DNA from: Candidatus Methanomethylophilaceae archaeon | GTDB lineage: Archaea; Thermoplasmatota; Thermoplasmata; Methanomassiliicoccales; Methanomethylophilaceae | DNA: 36,153 nucleotides | NCBI GenBank assembly: GCA_028694055.1 | Contig: JAQUUA010000004.1 | Location: forward strand, 1-36,153 | Direction of reading: 5' to 3' | Shown here: positions 9,380 through 18,409 of the stretch, one piece after another | How positions within the stretch are numbered: the stretch's first letter is position 1 | Layout of the letters: each line of letters begins with the position of its first letter | Translations under genes and position numbers: made by a program | Notes under the pieces: generated by a model | Databases searched by the model: none | Told to the model about the DNA's origin: nothing | Seen by the model: only the letters and a program-made list of their open reading frames with translations

Positions 9380-9435
9380 TCACTGTTTGCCTCATGGAGG
9401 GCAAATGGAAATGATTATATGAGGAAAAACAGTGA
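9380..9435. promoter_or_regulatory. Bipartite inverted repeat flanking the archease/nadX divergent promoter
   Basis: 9380-9395 TCACTGTTTgCCTCAT versus 9419-9435 ATGAGGaaAAACAGTGA: 15 complementary pairs (9+6) with a 1x2 internal mismatch. AT-rich GATTATAT TATA-like box lies between the arms. Confidence 0.5.
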
Positions 9436-9443
9436 GGTTGGCC

Positions 9444-10250
9444 ATGCGACTCCTCATCGTGGGTTGCGGCTTCATCGGAAGCACCATCGCCAAGGCCGCA
9501 GATGGCATGGACGAGGTGGAATCCATATCACTTCTGGATAGCAACATCGACAAGATGGAGGCTCTCACGCTTTCCCTCAACAAGGCAAAGGCCATCCCTG
9601 ACATGGAGGCCGGCATCGATGAATGTGACCTGTTGATCGAGGCCGCCAGCCAAGCTGCTGCCAGAAAGATATTGCCGTTGGCCCTGTCCAAAGGAAAGGA
9701 CTGCATGGTCATGAGCGTGGGTAGCTTCGTGGACGATACGTTCCGAGAGTCCATGTTACAAGAGTCCCGCCGTACCGGTTCTCGCATCTTTATCCCCTCC
9801 GGTGCCATTTGTGGAACGGACGGTCTACGCTCCGCATCCATGTCCGATTTGGACGAGGTGGAACTGGTCACCACCAAAGGGCCAGACAGTGTCGATGGCG
9901 TGCCTTATCTGGTTCAGAAAGGCATCGACGTACACTCCTTCACCGCTGCCGCCATGGTATTCCAGGGAAGTGCCAGGGAGGCGGTGCAGGCTTTCCCCCG
10001 GAACGTGAACGTCGCCGCCACCGTCAGCCTACTAGGGGTCGGGTTCGACCGCACCCGGGTCAGTGTGGTCATCGACCCACATACAAAATGCAACAGCCAT
10101 GAGCTGATAGTCAAAGGGGCCTTCGGTGAGATGCATTGCGAGACCCGTAACTATCATTCACCCGATAACCCGGCCACCAGCTATCTGGCTGGACTCTCTG
10201 CGGTATCTGCTCTCAGACGGATAGTGGCCAATGAATGGACGGGGGTCTAG
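9444..10250 (+). CDS. nadX: L-aspartate dehydrogenase
   Basis: MRLLIVGCGFIGSTIAKA Rossmann motif, IPSGAICGTDGLRSA, FPRNVNVAATVSLLGVGFDRTRVSVVIDP typical of NadX. ATG at 9444 preferred over GTG 9432 because GAGG lies 6 nt upstream. Confidence 0.92.
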   Translation: MRLLIVGCGFIGSTIAKAADGMDEVESISLLDSNIDKMEALTLSLNKAKAIPDMEAGIDECDLLIEAASQAAARKILPLALSKGKDCMVMSVGSFVDDTFRESMLQESRRTGSRIFIPSGAICGTDGLRSASMSDLDEVELVTTKGPDSVDGVPYLVQKGIDVHSFTAAAMVFQGSAREAVQAFPRNVNVAATVSLLGVGFDRTRVSVVIDPHTKCNSHELIVKGAFGEMHCETRNYHSPDNPATSYLAGLSAVSALRRIVANEWTGV

Positions 10251-10287
10251 AACCGGTGTTCTCGGTAAACAGCGGGTGTGGTGGGTC

Positions 10288-11376
10288 ATGACCGTTTCCA
10301 GGGCCAAGAGGGTCATGAGCCGTGCCGAAGGAGTGGACGCAGTGGTGATCGTCAATTCCCAAGAACCATACCTGGATCCTACTTTCCGTTACCTCACCGA
10401 TAACCAGTCCGGCTTATTCGAAGGTTGTCTCCTGATCCTGCACCCAGATGGAAGCATGGACGCAGTGGTCAGTCGCATGGAGGAGGCCTCGGCGAGGAGA
10501 GGGGAAGGGAGGGTGCATACCTATCAGACTTTGAAGGAGAGGGAGGCCCTAATCACTGAGCTCCTGCAGGGGTGCCGTCGCATCGGCATCAACAGTGGCT
10601 TCATAACAGTTCGTAACGCTGATTCCCTGCAAACGTTATTGCCCTCATCAGAGCTCGTCGACGCCTCGGAGGCCATCTCCGCCACCCGTAGCATAAAGGA
10701 CGATCGGGAGATATCCCGGATCAGAGAGGCTTGCCGCATCAGTTCGATGGTCGCAGACAGGATACCATCGCTATTACATGAAGGGGTCACGGAGATGGAG
10801 GTCCGTAATCAGATAGACATCATGATGCGTGACGGAGGAGGACACGACAACGCCTTCCATACCATCGTGGCATTCGGGGAGGGCGCCGCTGAACCGCACC
10901 ATGACCCCTCCCAACGGGCTCTACGGAAAGGGGACGTCGCCCTCTTCGATTTCGGTTGCCGTTTCGAAGGCTATTGTTCAGACCTTACCCGCACCGTGTT
11001 CTTCGGCCAGCCAGACCCGCGGCTGGCTAAGGCCTATGCCACTGTGAGCAAGGCCAAGCAAGAGGGTATGTCCCTCATCCGAGCGGGCGCCAAAGCCTCC
11101 GATGTGGATGCTCAGGCCAGGAAGGTCATAGATGATTCGGAGTTCAAGGGTCTTTTCACCCATTCCTTCGGACACGAGATCGGCATGAGCGTTCACGAGG
11201 GGGGCTCCCTCAGCTCCCGTTCCGCGCTGATTCTCCGTGCCGGGATGGTGGTCTCCTCGGAGCCGGGGATATACATCGACGGATTGGGCGGGATAAGGAT
11301 TGAGGACACAGTCCTGGTCTTGGAGGACGGCTGCGAGCCTTTGACGGATTTCAATCAGTCCATGACGGTGATCTGA
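10288..11376 (+). CDS. Xaa-Pro dipeptidase/aminopeptidase, M24 family
   Basis: Metal ligands: VALFDFGCRFEGYCSDLTRTV, HSFGHEIGMSVHE, VVSSEPGIYI, GIRIEDTVLV. Start at the internal Met (MTVSRAKRVM). Confidence 0.9.
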   Translation: MTVSRAKRVMSRAEGVDAVVIVNSQEPYLDPTFRYLTDNQSGLFEGCLLILHPDGSMDAVVSRMEEASARRGEGRVHTYQTLKEREALITELLQGCRRIGINSGFITVRNADSLQTLLPSSELVDASEAISATRSIKDDREISRIREACRISSMVADRIPSLLHEGVTEMEVRNQIDIMMRDGGGHDNAFHTIVAFGEGAAEPHHDPSQRALRKGDVALFDFGCRFEGYCSDLTRTVFFGQPDPRLAKAYATVSKAKQEGMSLIRAGAKASDVDAQARKVIDDSEFKGLFTHSFGHEIGMSVHEGGSLSSRSALILRAGMVVSSEPGIYIDGLGGIRIEDTVLVLEDGCEPLTDFNQSMTVI

Positions 11377-12746
11377 TGGAGGGCCTCCTTCAGCAGGCGC
11401 TTAAACGCATGGAGGTCGGAGACATTGATTTCTGCGATGCCCGTTACCAACGCATCAACGATCTGAACATCCGCAGCCTCAATGGCAGCCTGCGTGAGAT
11501 GTCTGACCGTGGCATGGCCGGGGTATCTCTCCGAGCCCGTTGCGGAGGCGGTTGGGGTTTCGCATCCACCACGTCCTTGGATGGTGATTCCATCAAGGCC
11601 GCGGCAGACAAAGCCGTCCGGAACGCTCTTGCCACTGGTATGGAAGGGCCATTGCTGGAGCCGATAACGTTGAGGAGGCGTTCGAAAGCGGATGCCAGGA
11701 TCCATCCCCACAGCATATCGTTGGAGGAGAAGGTGGCCACAGTTCTGGAACTGGACTCTGCACAATCCCGGGAGGGTGTGATCAACAGGGTGGCTTCCTA
11801 TGTCGAGGAGATAAGGGAGAACCTCTTGCTGAACTCTTACGGCTCTGAGGTCGGTTGGGAGGAGGTCCGCACCCGGCTCCGGGCCATGAGCATCGCCTCC
11901 GACGGCAGCCGTCTGGAGCGCTACTACGACGGCCCGGACGCTTCCGCCGGATTCGAGACCGTGCGGCAGACAGACATCGTGGCCTTGGGAGAGCGGACGG
12001 CAGAGGAGGCAGTGCGTTCACTGAAGTCCATCAAGGCCCCCTCTGGCATGATGACCGTGATATCAGACCCCATGGTCACTGGCCTTCTGGCGCACGAGGT
12101 CATGGGGCATGCCTCGGAAGCGGATGAGGTGGTGAAGAAGAGGTCTTTTCTCAGCAACATGGTGGGCAAGCAGGTCGGCAGCGACCTGGTGACCCTGGTG
12201 GATGACGGCTCCCTGAAGGGGGCACATGGCTACATACCGTTCGATGACGAGGGCACACCCTCCTCCCGCACCGTGGTCATCGAGGATGGAGTCTACAGGA
12301 ACTTCCTGCAGAGCCTGGAGACCGCTGCCCACATGAACGTCGCGCCTACGGGTAATGGCCGATGCGAGAATTTCTCGAGGCGCAACTGGGTGCGCATGAC
12401 CAACACCTTCATCGAGGCCGGTGACTGGAACCTAGAAGAGATGATAGCAGGTGTCGAGGAAGGCATCCTGTGTGAGAAGATGATAAACGGAATGGAGGAT
12501 CCGGTGGGCGGTGGTTTCGAAGCCAAGGTCCTGCGGGGACACCTCATCAGGAACGGCCGCATCGCTGATATGGTGCGTTCATTCACACTCACCGGCCGGG
12601 CCTTGGAGATCCTGGGCACCGTGGATGCGGTGGGGGATGACCTGCAGCACGATGGTGGATACTGTGGTAAAGGCATTGAGGATTGGGTACCGGTCTCCTC
12701 CGGGGGCCCGCATATCCGTTCCCGGATGATCGTGGGAGGTGGATGA
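11376..12746 (+). CDS. tldD: TldD-like metalloprotease subunit
   Basis: HExxxH-type LLAHEVMGHASEADEV; TldD C-terminal GTVDAVGDDLQHDGGYCGKG...GGPHIRSRMIVGG. Confidence 0.93.
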   Translation: MEGLLQQALKRMEVGDIDFCDARYQRINDLNIRSLNGSLREMSDRGMAGVSLRARCGGGWGFASTTSLDGDSIKAAADKAVRNALATGMEGPLLEPITLRRRSKADARIHPHSISLEEKVATVLELDSAQSREGVINRVASYVEEIRENLLLNSYGSEVGWEEVRTRLRAMSIASDGSRLERYYDGPDASAGFETVRQTDIVALGERTAEEAVRSLKSIKAPSGMMTVISDPMVTGLLAHEVMGHASEADEVVKKRSFLSNMVGKQVGSDLVTLVDDGSLKGAHGYIPFDDEGTPSSRTVVIEDGVYRNFLQSLETAAHMNVAPTGNGRCENFSRRNWVRMTNTFIEAGDWNLEEMIAGVEEGILCEKMINGMEDPVGGGFEAKVLRGHLIRNGRIADMVRSFTLTGRALEILGTVDAVGDDLQHDGGYCGKGIEDWVPVSSGGPHIRSRMIVGGG

Positions 12747-14069
12747 ATGGACATCCGACAGATCAACGATGCCGCTATACGCATGGCAGGGCCCGACCAA
12801 GGGATGGAATGCTACTCTGTGCTGTGTGAGACCGTCTCCGTCTATGTCGATGATTCCAAGGTGAGCCTGGTGGAGCACAAGACCGAGAAAGGATTGGCCA
12901 TCCAGGTCCTGCAAGGAGCTCGCCTCTGTGCCGCCTCTTCCACTGTCAACGAAGAAAGGGACATCCGTCGCTGTGTGGACCGGGCGATGGCTGCCACCAA
13001 GCTCGCTCCTGACGATCCTCGGGTAAGGGGTTTCGTCCCTCCCCGGTCCCCGTCCCTTCCTGAACTGAATGTCAACGACCGTCGTATCCATGGAATGGAG
13101 GCGGGGGAGCTGGCTTCCTTGGCCATGCAGATCGTGGAAGGATGTGACGCCAAGGTCCCGCGTGGCCTCCTGCGGGCCTCCCGTATCGAGACTGCAGTCA
13201 GCAACACCATGGGCACCGATGTGTGGAGTGAGAGCACCGCGGTCTACGCCCACTTCACATCCATGCTGGACGACCCCTCTCCGGGAGAGGGGACGGAGAG
13301 CTATCACGGTACCCATCTGGACTTTGACCCATCTCGGCTGGGAGGGTCCCTCCGGGCCAAGGCCCGGCATTCTGCCCAGGCCCGGAACCAGAAGGGCCGG
13401 TTGCAGGGTTTGGTCATCATTCCCCCTTCCGAATTGGGGGACATGTTACTATCGTCGGCCGGCTCGGCCTTGAACGGGGAGAACGTGGTGAATGGACGAA
13501 GCCACTGGAGGGGGAGCCTAGGCCAAGACGTGGCATCTCCAGAAGTCACCTTGGTCGACGACCCTCGAATCCCCGGGCCGCTCTGCTCTCGTTTCGATGA
13601 CGAAGGCACCCCGGCCAAGGCCAAGACTCTGGTGCAAGCAGGGGTGCTGCAGTCCTTCCTCTATGACAACTATAACGGAGACTCCACCGGAAACGGCATG
13701 AGGAGGTCTGCCAGCGATGCCCAGGGTTCATACAATCATGCGGTGTCCATCAAGGCCATGAACCTCTGCCTCCTCCCGGGCAGAGGAGGAGTGGAGGACC
13801 TGATATCCCAGACGGACCAAGGAATCCTGGTGGAGAAATTCGCCTGGCCAGAGGCTGACCCCTTCACAGGAAGGTTCGCCTTGGAAGTCCGTTGCGGGCT
13901 CGTGATCCGGAAAGGGGAGGTGGTGGGTTCAGTGAAGAACGCCCTCCTCACCGGGAACATGTTCGATGCCCTGAAACAGGTGGAGTCGATCGGTGCCGAC
14001 ACGGTCTGCACCGGAAACGTGAGCATCCCCACGGTCAGCTTCCGCGGGATGGAGCTGGTCGGGAACTAG
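12747..14069 (+). CDS. tldE: TldE/PmbA-like partner protein
   Basis: Starts directly after the tldD stop; PmbA/TldE-like FDDEGTPAKAKTLVQAGVLQSFLYDNYNGDSTGNGMRRSA. Confidence 0.9.
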   Translation: MDIRQINDAAIRMAGPDQGMECYSVLCETVSVYVDDSKVSLVEHKTEKGLAIQVLQGARLCAASSTVNEERDIRRCVDRAMAATKLAPDDPRVRGFVPPRSPSLPELNVNDRRIHGMEAGELASLAMQIVEGCDAKVPRGLLRASRIETAVSNTMGTDVWSESTAVYAHFTSMLDDPSPGEGTESYHGTHLDFDPSRLGGSLRAKARHSAQARNQKGRLQGLVIIPPSELGDMLLSSAGSALNGENVVNGRSHWRGSLGQDVASPEVTLVDDPRIPGPLCSRFDDEGTPAKAKTLVQAGVLQSFLYDNYNGDSTGNGMRRSASDAQGSYNHAVSIKAMNLCLLPGRGGVEDLISQTDQGILVEKFAWPEADPFTGRFALEVRCGLVIRKGEVVGSVKNALLTGNMFDALKQVESIGADTVCTGNVSIPTVSFRGMELVGN

Positions 14070-14440
14070 AAGGCCTTCTCAAGATGGATGAAGCTGCCGT
14101 CCCCGCTCCTCTCCAGGGCGCGACAGTCTCCAAGGAGCCGTCCGATCCTCTTCACCGGGTAAGCGCTCACGGGCCGCCCATCCTCAGCGCTCAGAGGGGT
14201 GGGTCCGAAGAAAAGGCAGAGGGCTCGGGCCTGGGGCCAATAAGCGATGTCCCCTGCCTCCAGCACAGTAACGTCACCCTTCACAGAGGTCTCCAAGGGC
14301 AGTTCGAAATAGATCTGGTCCCCCAGCATGTTCAAGCGTCCTTCGAACGGGAGGGAAAGCCAGAGCTCATCGCTGAGGTCGGATCTCTCCAGCTCTGCCA
14401 TGAAGGTCCCAGCACGGGTCCGAACGGACATCTTGGACAT
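14066..14440 (-). CDS. Cyclophilin-like fold protein (DUF369/COG2164-type)
   Basis: LPFEGRLNMLGDQIYFELPLE...GDVTVLEAGDIAYWPQARALCLFFGPTPLS resembles the archaeal cyclophilin-like DUF369 family. Confidence 0.75.
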   Translation of the reverse strand: MSKMSVRTRAGTFMAELERSDLSDELWLSLPFEGRLNMLGDQIYFELPLETSVKGDVTVLEAGDIAYWPQARALCLFFGPTPLSAEDGRPVSAYPVKRIGRLLGDCRALERSGDGSFIHLEKAF

Positions 14441-14477
14441 TTCTCTCTCCGGAAAAATGAGTATGAAAGTGGTTTGA

Positions 14478-15464
14478 CTATTTCCTCTCGAAGAGGGAGC
14501 GGATCTGCTTGCCTACGATCTCGATCTCTTCCTCTCCTTCGGCCTTCTCCATGGCCTTGAGGTTCTTGAGACCGTTCTTCCACTCCGCCCTCCAATCGTC
14601 CTTGAATTTGCCAGACTCGATGTTGGCTAGGATCTCTTTCATCCCCTTCTTGGACTCTTCGGTTATGACTTTGTCACGAGCGGTGAGGCCACCGAACTCC
14701 GCGGTGTTGGAGACCACTTCCCACATGCGCATCAGTCCGCCGTCCTGGATGAGGTCCACGATGAGCTTCAGCTCATGCAAAACCTCGAAATAGGCGATCT
14801 CTGCCGGGTATCCACCCTCGCGCAGGGTCTCGAAGCCGGCCTTGATGAGGGCGGTGACACCACCGCAGAGCACGGCCTGCTCGCCGAAGAGGTCGCTCTT
14901 GCATTCGAATTCGAAAGTGGTCTCGAAGACCCCGGCCCGGGTGGAGCCGATCCCCTTGGCCAATGCCAATGCAAGGTTTTTGGCATTTCCGGAGAAGTCC
15001 CTCTCCACGGAGATGAGGGCGGGGACCCCGAATCCCTCTAGATAAGCCACTCTCTCCATGTCTCCGGGGGACTTAGGGGCCATCATGATGACGTCGATGC
15101 CTTCGGGAGGGTCGATGAGCCCGTAGACTATGGAGAATCCGTGAGCGAACTCCAAGGCGGAACCCTTCTTCATGTTGGGAGCGATCTGGTCCCGATAGAC
15201 GTCCGGTTGCACCTCATCCGGAAGCAGAACCATCACCACGTCGGCTCCCTTCACAGCATCAGGTATCTCGGCCACTTTCAAACCGTCTTCCTGAGCCTTC
15301 TTCCAGGAGGGTCCGCCCTTGCGCACACCCACCACGATGTCCAGTCCGGAATCGTGCAGGCAGAGGGCCTGGGCCCTTCCTTGTGCACCGTATCCGACCA
15401 CGGCGACCTTCTTACCGTCCAGAACGCCCATGTCCACATCAGAGTCGTGATATATCTTTACCAA
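14478..15464 (-). CDS. ilvC: Ketol-acid reductoisomerase
   Basis: VKIYHDSDVDMGVLDGKKVAVVGYGAQGRAQALCLHDSG...VMVLLPDEVQPDVY. TTG start at 15464 preceded by GGGGTGA; the ORF-track extension to 15533 is not KARI-like. Confidence 0.95.
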   Translation of the reverse strand: MVKIYHDSDVDMGVLDGKKVAVVGYGAQGRAQALCLHDSGLDIVVGVRKGGPSWKKAQEDGLKVAEIPDAVKGADVVMVLLPDEVQPDVYRDQIAPNMKKGSALEFAHGFSIVYGLIDPPEGIDVIMMAPKSPGDMERVAYLEGFGVPALISVERDFSGNAKNLALALAKGIGSTRAGVFETTFEFECKSDLFGEQAVLCGGVTALIKAGFETLREGGYPAEIAYFEVLHELKLIVDLIQDGGLMRMWEVVSNTAEFGGLTARDKVITEESKKGMKEILANIESGKFKDDWRAEWKNGLKNLKAMEKAEGEEEIEIVGKQIRSLFERK

Positions 15465-15577
15465 TTCTTCACCCCGTAACAGATTATGGGGGCCGCAGCC
15501 CCTAAATCGTGAATCAGATGAATATTTCATCATCTGAGAAAAAGGTATCTATGGGCCGACCGGGGTCGGCCCAGGTC

Positions 15578-17242
15578 TCAGAAGCAGCAACGCCCCTTGA
15601 TGATGTCCAGGTTCGGTTGCGGCGGGAGCATGGGTAGGATGTCCTCTTCCGGGTCGGTTTTGATGTCCAGGATGAAAGGCTTCCCAGAAGCCAAGGCCAC
15701 TTGGAAGGCCTCCCGGAGCTCAGAGGGTCTGTCCACATGCATGCCGTCCGCCCCGAAGGACTGCGCCAGCTTCACGAAGTCCGGGTTGGATTTGTAGAGG
15801 GTGGTGCCGGAGTATCGTTGGTTCCAGAACAGCTTCTGCCATTGCTTGACCATCCCCAGCCATCCGTTGTTCATCAGGCATATGACCACGGGTATGTCCT
15901 CGGCCACGGCGGTGGCCAATTCCTGTATGACCATTAGCAGGCTGCCATCCCCAGCCACATCTATGACCTTTTTCTCTGGAAGGGCCACCTTGGCTCCGAT
16001 GGCGGCAGGGAATCCGAATCCCATGGTGCCGAAACCGCCGGAGCTGATGAATTGACGAGGATGACGAATCTTGAGATGGTGCGCCGCCCACATTTGATTC
16101 TGGCCCACTTCGGTGGTTATGATGGTGTCATCGTCCAGGATGCGGTTGAGCTCGAACATGACTTTCTGGGGTGCGATGGGAATCTGGTCCAGGTCCTTCT
16201 CGCAGGCACAGGTCTTCTTCAGGTTCTCCATCTTTTTACTCCAGGCCTCGCGACGGCTGGAGTGAATAAGCGTCAAGATGGAAGCGAGAGCGGTCTTGGC
16301 GTCCGCAAGGATACTGGCTGCGGTCTGGGGGTGTTTACCCAGCTCCACCTGGTCGATGTCGATATGGATGACCTTGCAATCCATAGGGAACTTGTTGTGG
16401 CGTCCGTGGGTGCGGTCCGAGAAACGGGTGCCGACGGCGATGACCAGGTCAGCATCGGTCATGGCCTTCAAGGCGCTCATGCGGCCATGCATGCCGGGGA
16501 ATCCCAGGCACAGGGGGTGCTCGTCCGGTATGGATCCGATTCCCATAAGGGTGACGACCACAGGAGCCCAAAGGGTCTCGGCCAATTTGATCAGTTCTGC
16601 AGAGCCGTTGGCGGAGATCACTCCTCCGCCCGCGATTATGAGTGGCCGCTCAGCCGACATCATCAACTTGGCGGCCTTGCCGATGTCGGACAAGTTCTGG
16701 CGATGGTCCAAAGGAGGTAGCTCCACCTTCAGGCGGCTTTCCTCGATCTCGGCATTCATGGTGTCCACCGGAAGATCGATGTGCACCGGCCCCTGTCTTC
16801 CCGTGGAGCAGATATTCCAACCCTGCAGTATGGCCTCGGGGAGGTCATGCACATCCAAAACCCTGTAGTTGTGCTTGGTGATCGGCATCATGAGGCTGAA
16901 TGAGTCCGCCTCTTGGAATGCGCCCATGCCCAGATCAGCAGAGGAGACTTGACCGGTGAGTACGATGAGCGGGGATGAATCGGCGTAGGCGGTGGCGACA
17001 CCGGTGACGAGGTTCGTGGCACCAGGGCCAGATGTGGCCAAGCAGACGCCCGGTTTCCCCAAGGCACGGGCATATCCGTCCGCCATATGCGCGGCGCACT
17101 GCTCGTGTCGTACCAATATCTGCCGGATGGGGGAATCCAATAGTTCATTGAATATCGGAATAACCGGTCCGCCCGGATACCCGAACATGGTGTCCACTCC
17201 CTGGCCCTCCAACAGCTTCAGCAATGCCTTGGATCCTTTCAT
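15578..17242 (-). CDS. ilvB: Acetolactate synthase large (catalytic) subunit
   Basis: ThDP-enzyme motifs: FGYPGGPVIPIFNELL, VRHEQCAAHMADGYARALG, GPGATNLVTGVATAYADSSPLIVLTGQV, VAGDGSLLMVIQELATAV. Confidence 0.94.
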   Translation of the reverse strand: MKGSKALLKLLEGQGVDTMFGYPGGPVIPIFNELLDSPIRQILVRHEQCAAHMADGYARALGKPGVCLATSGPGATNLVTGVATAYADSSPLIVLTGQVSSADLGMGAFQEADSFSLMMPITKHNYRVLDVHDLPEAILQGWNICSTGRQGPVHIDLPVDTMNAEIEESRLKVELPPLDHRQNLSDIGKAAKLMMSAERPLIIAGGGVISANGSAELIKLAETLWAPVVVTLMGIGSIPDEHPLCLGFPGMHGRMSALKAMTDADLVIAVGTRFSDRTHGRHNKFPMDCKVIHIDIDQVELGKHPQTAASILADAKTALASILTLIHSSRREAWSKKMENLKKTCACEKDLDQIPIAPQKVMFELNRILDDDTIITTEVGQNQMWAAHHLKIRHPRQFISSGGFGTMGFGFPAAIGAKVALPEKKVIDVAGDGSLLMVIQELATAVAEDIPVVICLMNNGWLGMVKQWQKLFWNQRYSGTTLYKSNPDFVKLAQSFGADGMHVDRPSELREAFQVALASGKPFILDIKTDPEEDILPMLPPQPNLDIIKGRCCF

Positions 17243-17351
17243 CTCTATTCTCCACGTTGCCTGGTTGCCATGGGCAAATGCAACAAACCCCGTATAGGAT
17301 ATTGTTTAATAACCGTTCCCGTCGTTATGGTTACCAAGAAGTGAGTCCAGC

Positions 17352-18338
17352 ATGGTTATAATCCATCACGAAGACCTCATGGAGCACGACCATTGGCCCC
17401 AGCATCCGGAGTCTCCGTTCCGGTTGAGGAGCATCCGTAAGAAGCTGGAGCAGGAAGGGCTTTGGACCGAGGTGCAGGAGCCGGCCCCGCTCACGGATGA
17501 GGACCTCCTGAGGGTGCATAGCAGGGATCATGTGGATAGGATCAGGAAGGGAGGAAACATGCCCCTGGATCCTGACACCATGCTAAAGGACCAGACCTTT
17601 CAGCTGGCAACCTTGGCAGCCGCCGTGGCCACGGAGTCTGTGCAACGAGCCCTCAAAGGGGAGATGTCCTTCGCCCTCACCCGCCCTCCCGGGCACCATG
17701 CCCGTGCCAATCAGGCCGGGGGGTTCTGCTACTTCAACAATGTCGCCGTGGCGGTGGGAAAGGCCAAGGCGCGCACGGCCATCGTGGATCTGGATGCTCA
17801 TCACGGCAACGGCACGGAGGAGATCTTCTATTATCGGGATGATGTGCTATTCATCTCTCTGCATCAGATGGAAGGATACCCCGGGACCGGCCACCTGCAG
17901 GATGTGGGGGCGGAGCAAGGCTTGGGATACAACATCAACATACCGTTGGAGATAGGTTCAGGAAATCACAGCTATATGAAGGCCTACGAGGAGATAGTGG
18001 AGCCGATATTGCGGGCATTCTCCCCCGACCTGCTGATAGTGAGCCTAGGCGTTGATGCTCATTATTCCGACACCCTCTCGAACATGAACCTCAACACCCC
18101 CGGTTACCTATCCATCTGTCAACGTCTGATGAATTTCATGGACAGGCGGAATGTGGCCTTCGTTCTGGAAGGCGGATATCATCTACGGGCCACGGCAGAG
18201 GTGGTGGCGAGCGTAGTGTCCTCATTTCAGGGTAAGCAGATATTCCACGAGTATGCGGAGGAGAGGCCAGAACCTCCAGGCGCGGAAGGGAAGCTGATCC
18301 AAGCCAAGAAGGAGCATGGCAAACGCTGGACTTTGTGA
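17352..18338 (+). CDS. Histone deacetylase / AcuC-like deacetylase family protein
   Basis: RPPGHHARANQAGGFCYFNNVAVAVG, AIVDLDAHHGNGTEEIF, VLEGGYHLRA. Confidence 0.93.
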   Translation: MVIIHHEDLMEHDHWPQHPESPFRLRSIRKKLEQEGLWTEVQEPAPLTDEDLLRVHSRDHVDRIRKGGNMPLDPDTMLKDQTFQLATLAAAVATESVQRALKGEMSFALTRPPGHHARANQAGGFCYFNNVAVAVGKAKARTAIVDLDAHHGNGTEEIFYYRDDVLFISLHQMEGYPGTGHLQDVGAEQGLGYNINIPLEIGSGNHSYMKAYEEIVEPILRAFSPDLLIVSLGVDAHYSDTLSNMNLNTPGYLSICQRLMNFMDRRNVAFVLEGGYHLRATAEVVASVVSSFQGKQIFHEYAEERPEPPGAEGKLIQAKKEHGKRWTL

Positions 18339-18409
18339 GGAAACGTTATTTTACCGTTAGGGAATACACCATTCATAGATTTAGGATCCAAATGGGAGGA
18401 ACCATTGTC

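Noticed and set aside
12579-13370. 263-aa minus-strand ORF
   Set aside because: Antisense to tldD/tldE, which have clear motifs.
13892-14560. 222-aa plus-strand ORF across the tldE/cyclophilin junction
   Set aside because: Spans the ends of two supported genes on different strands; composition of a shadow ORF.
15465-15533. N-terminal extension of ilvC (MMKYSSDSRFRGCGPHNLLRGEE)
   Set aside because: Not KARI-like; TTG 15464 with GGGGTGA SD gives the normal N-terminus.
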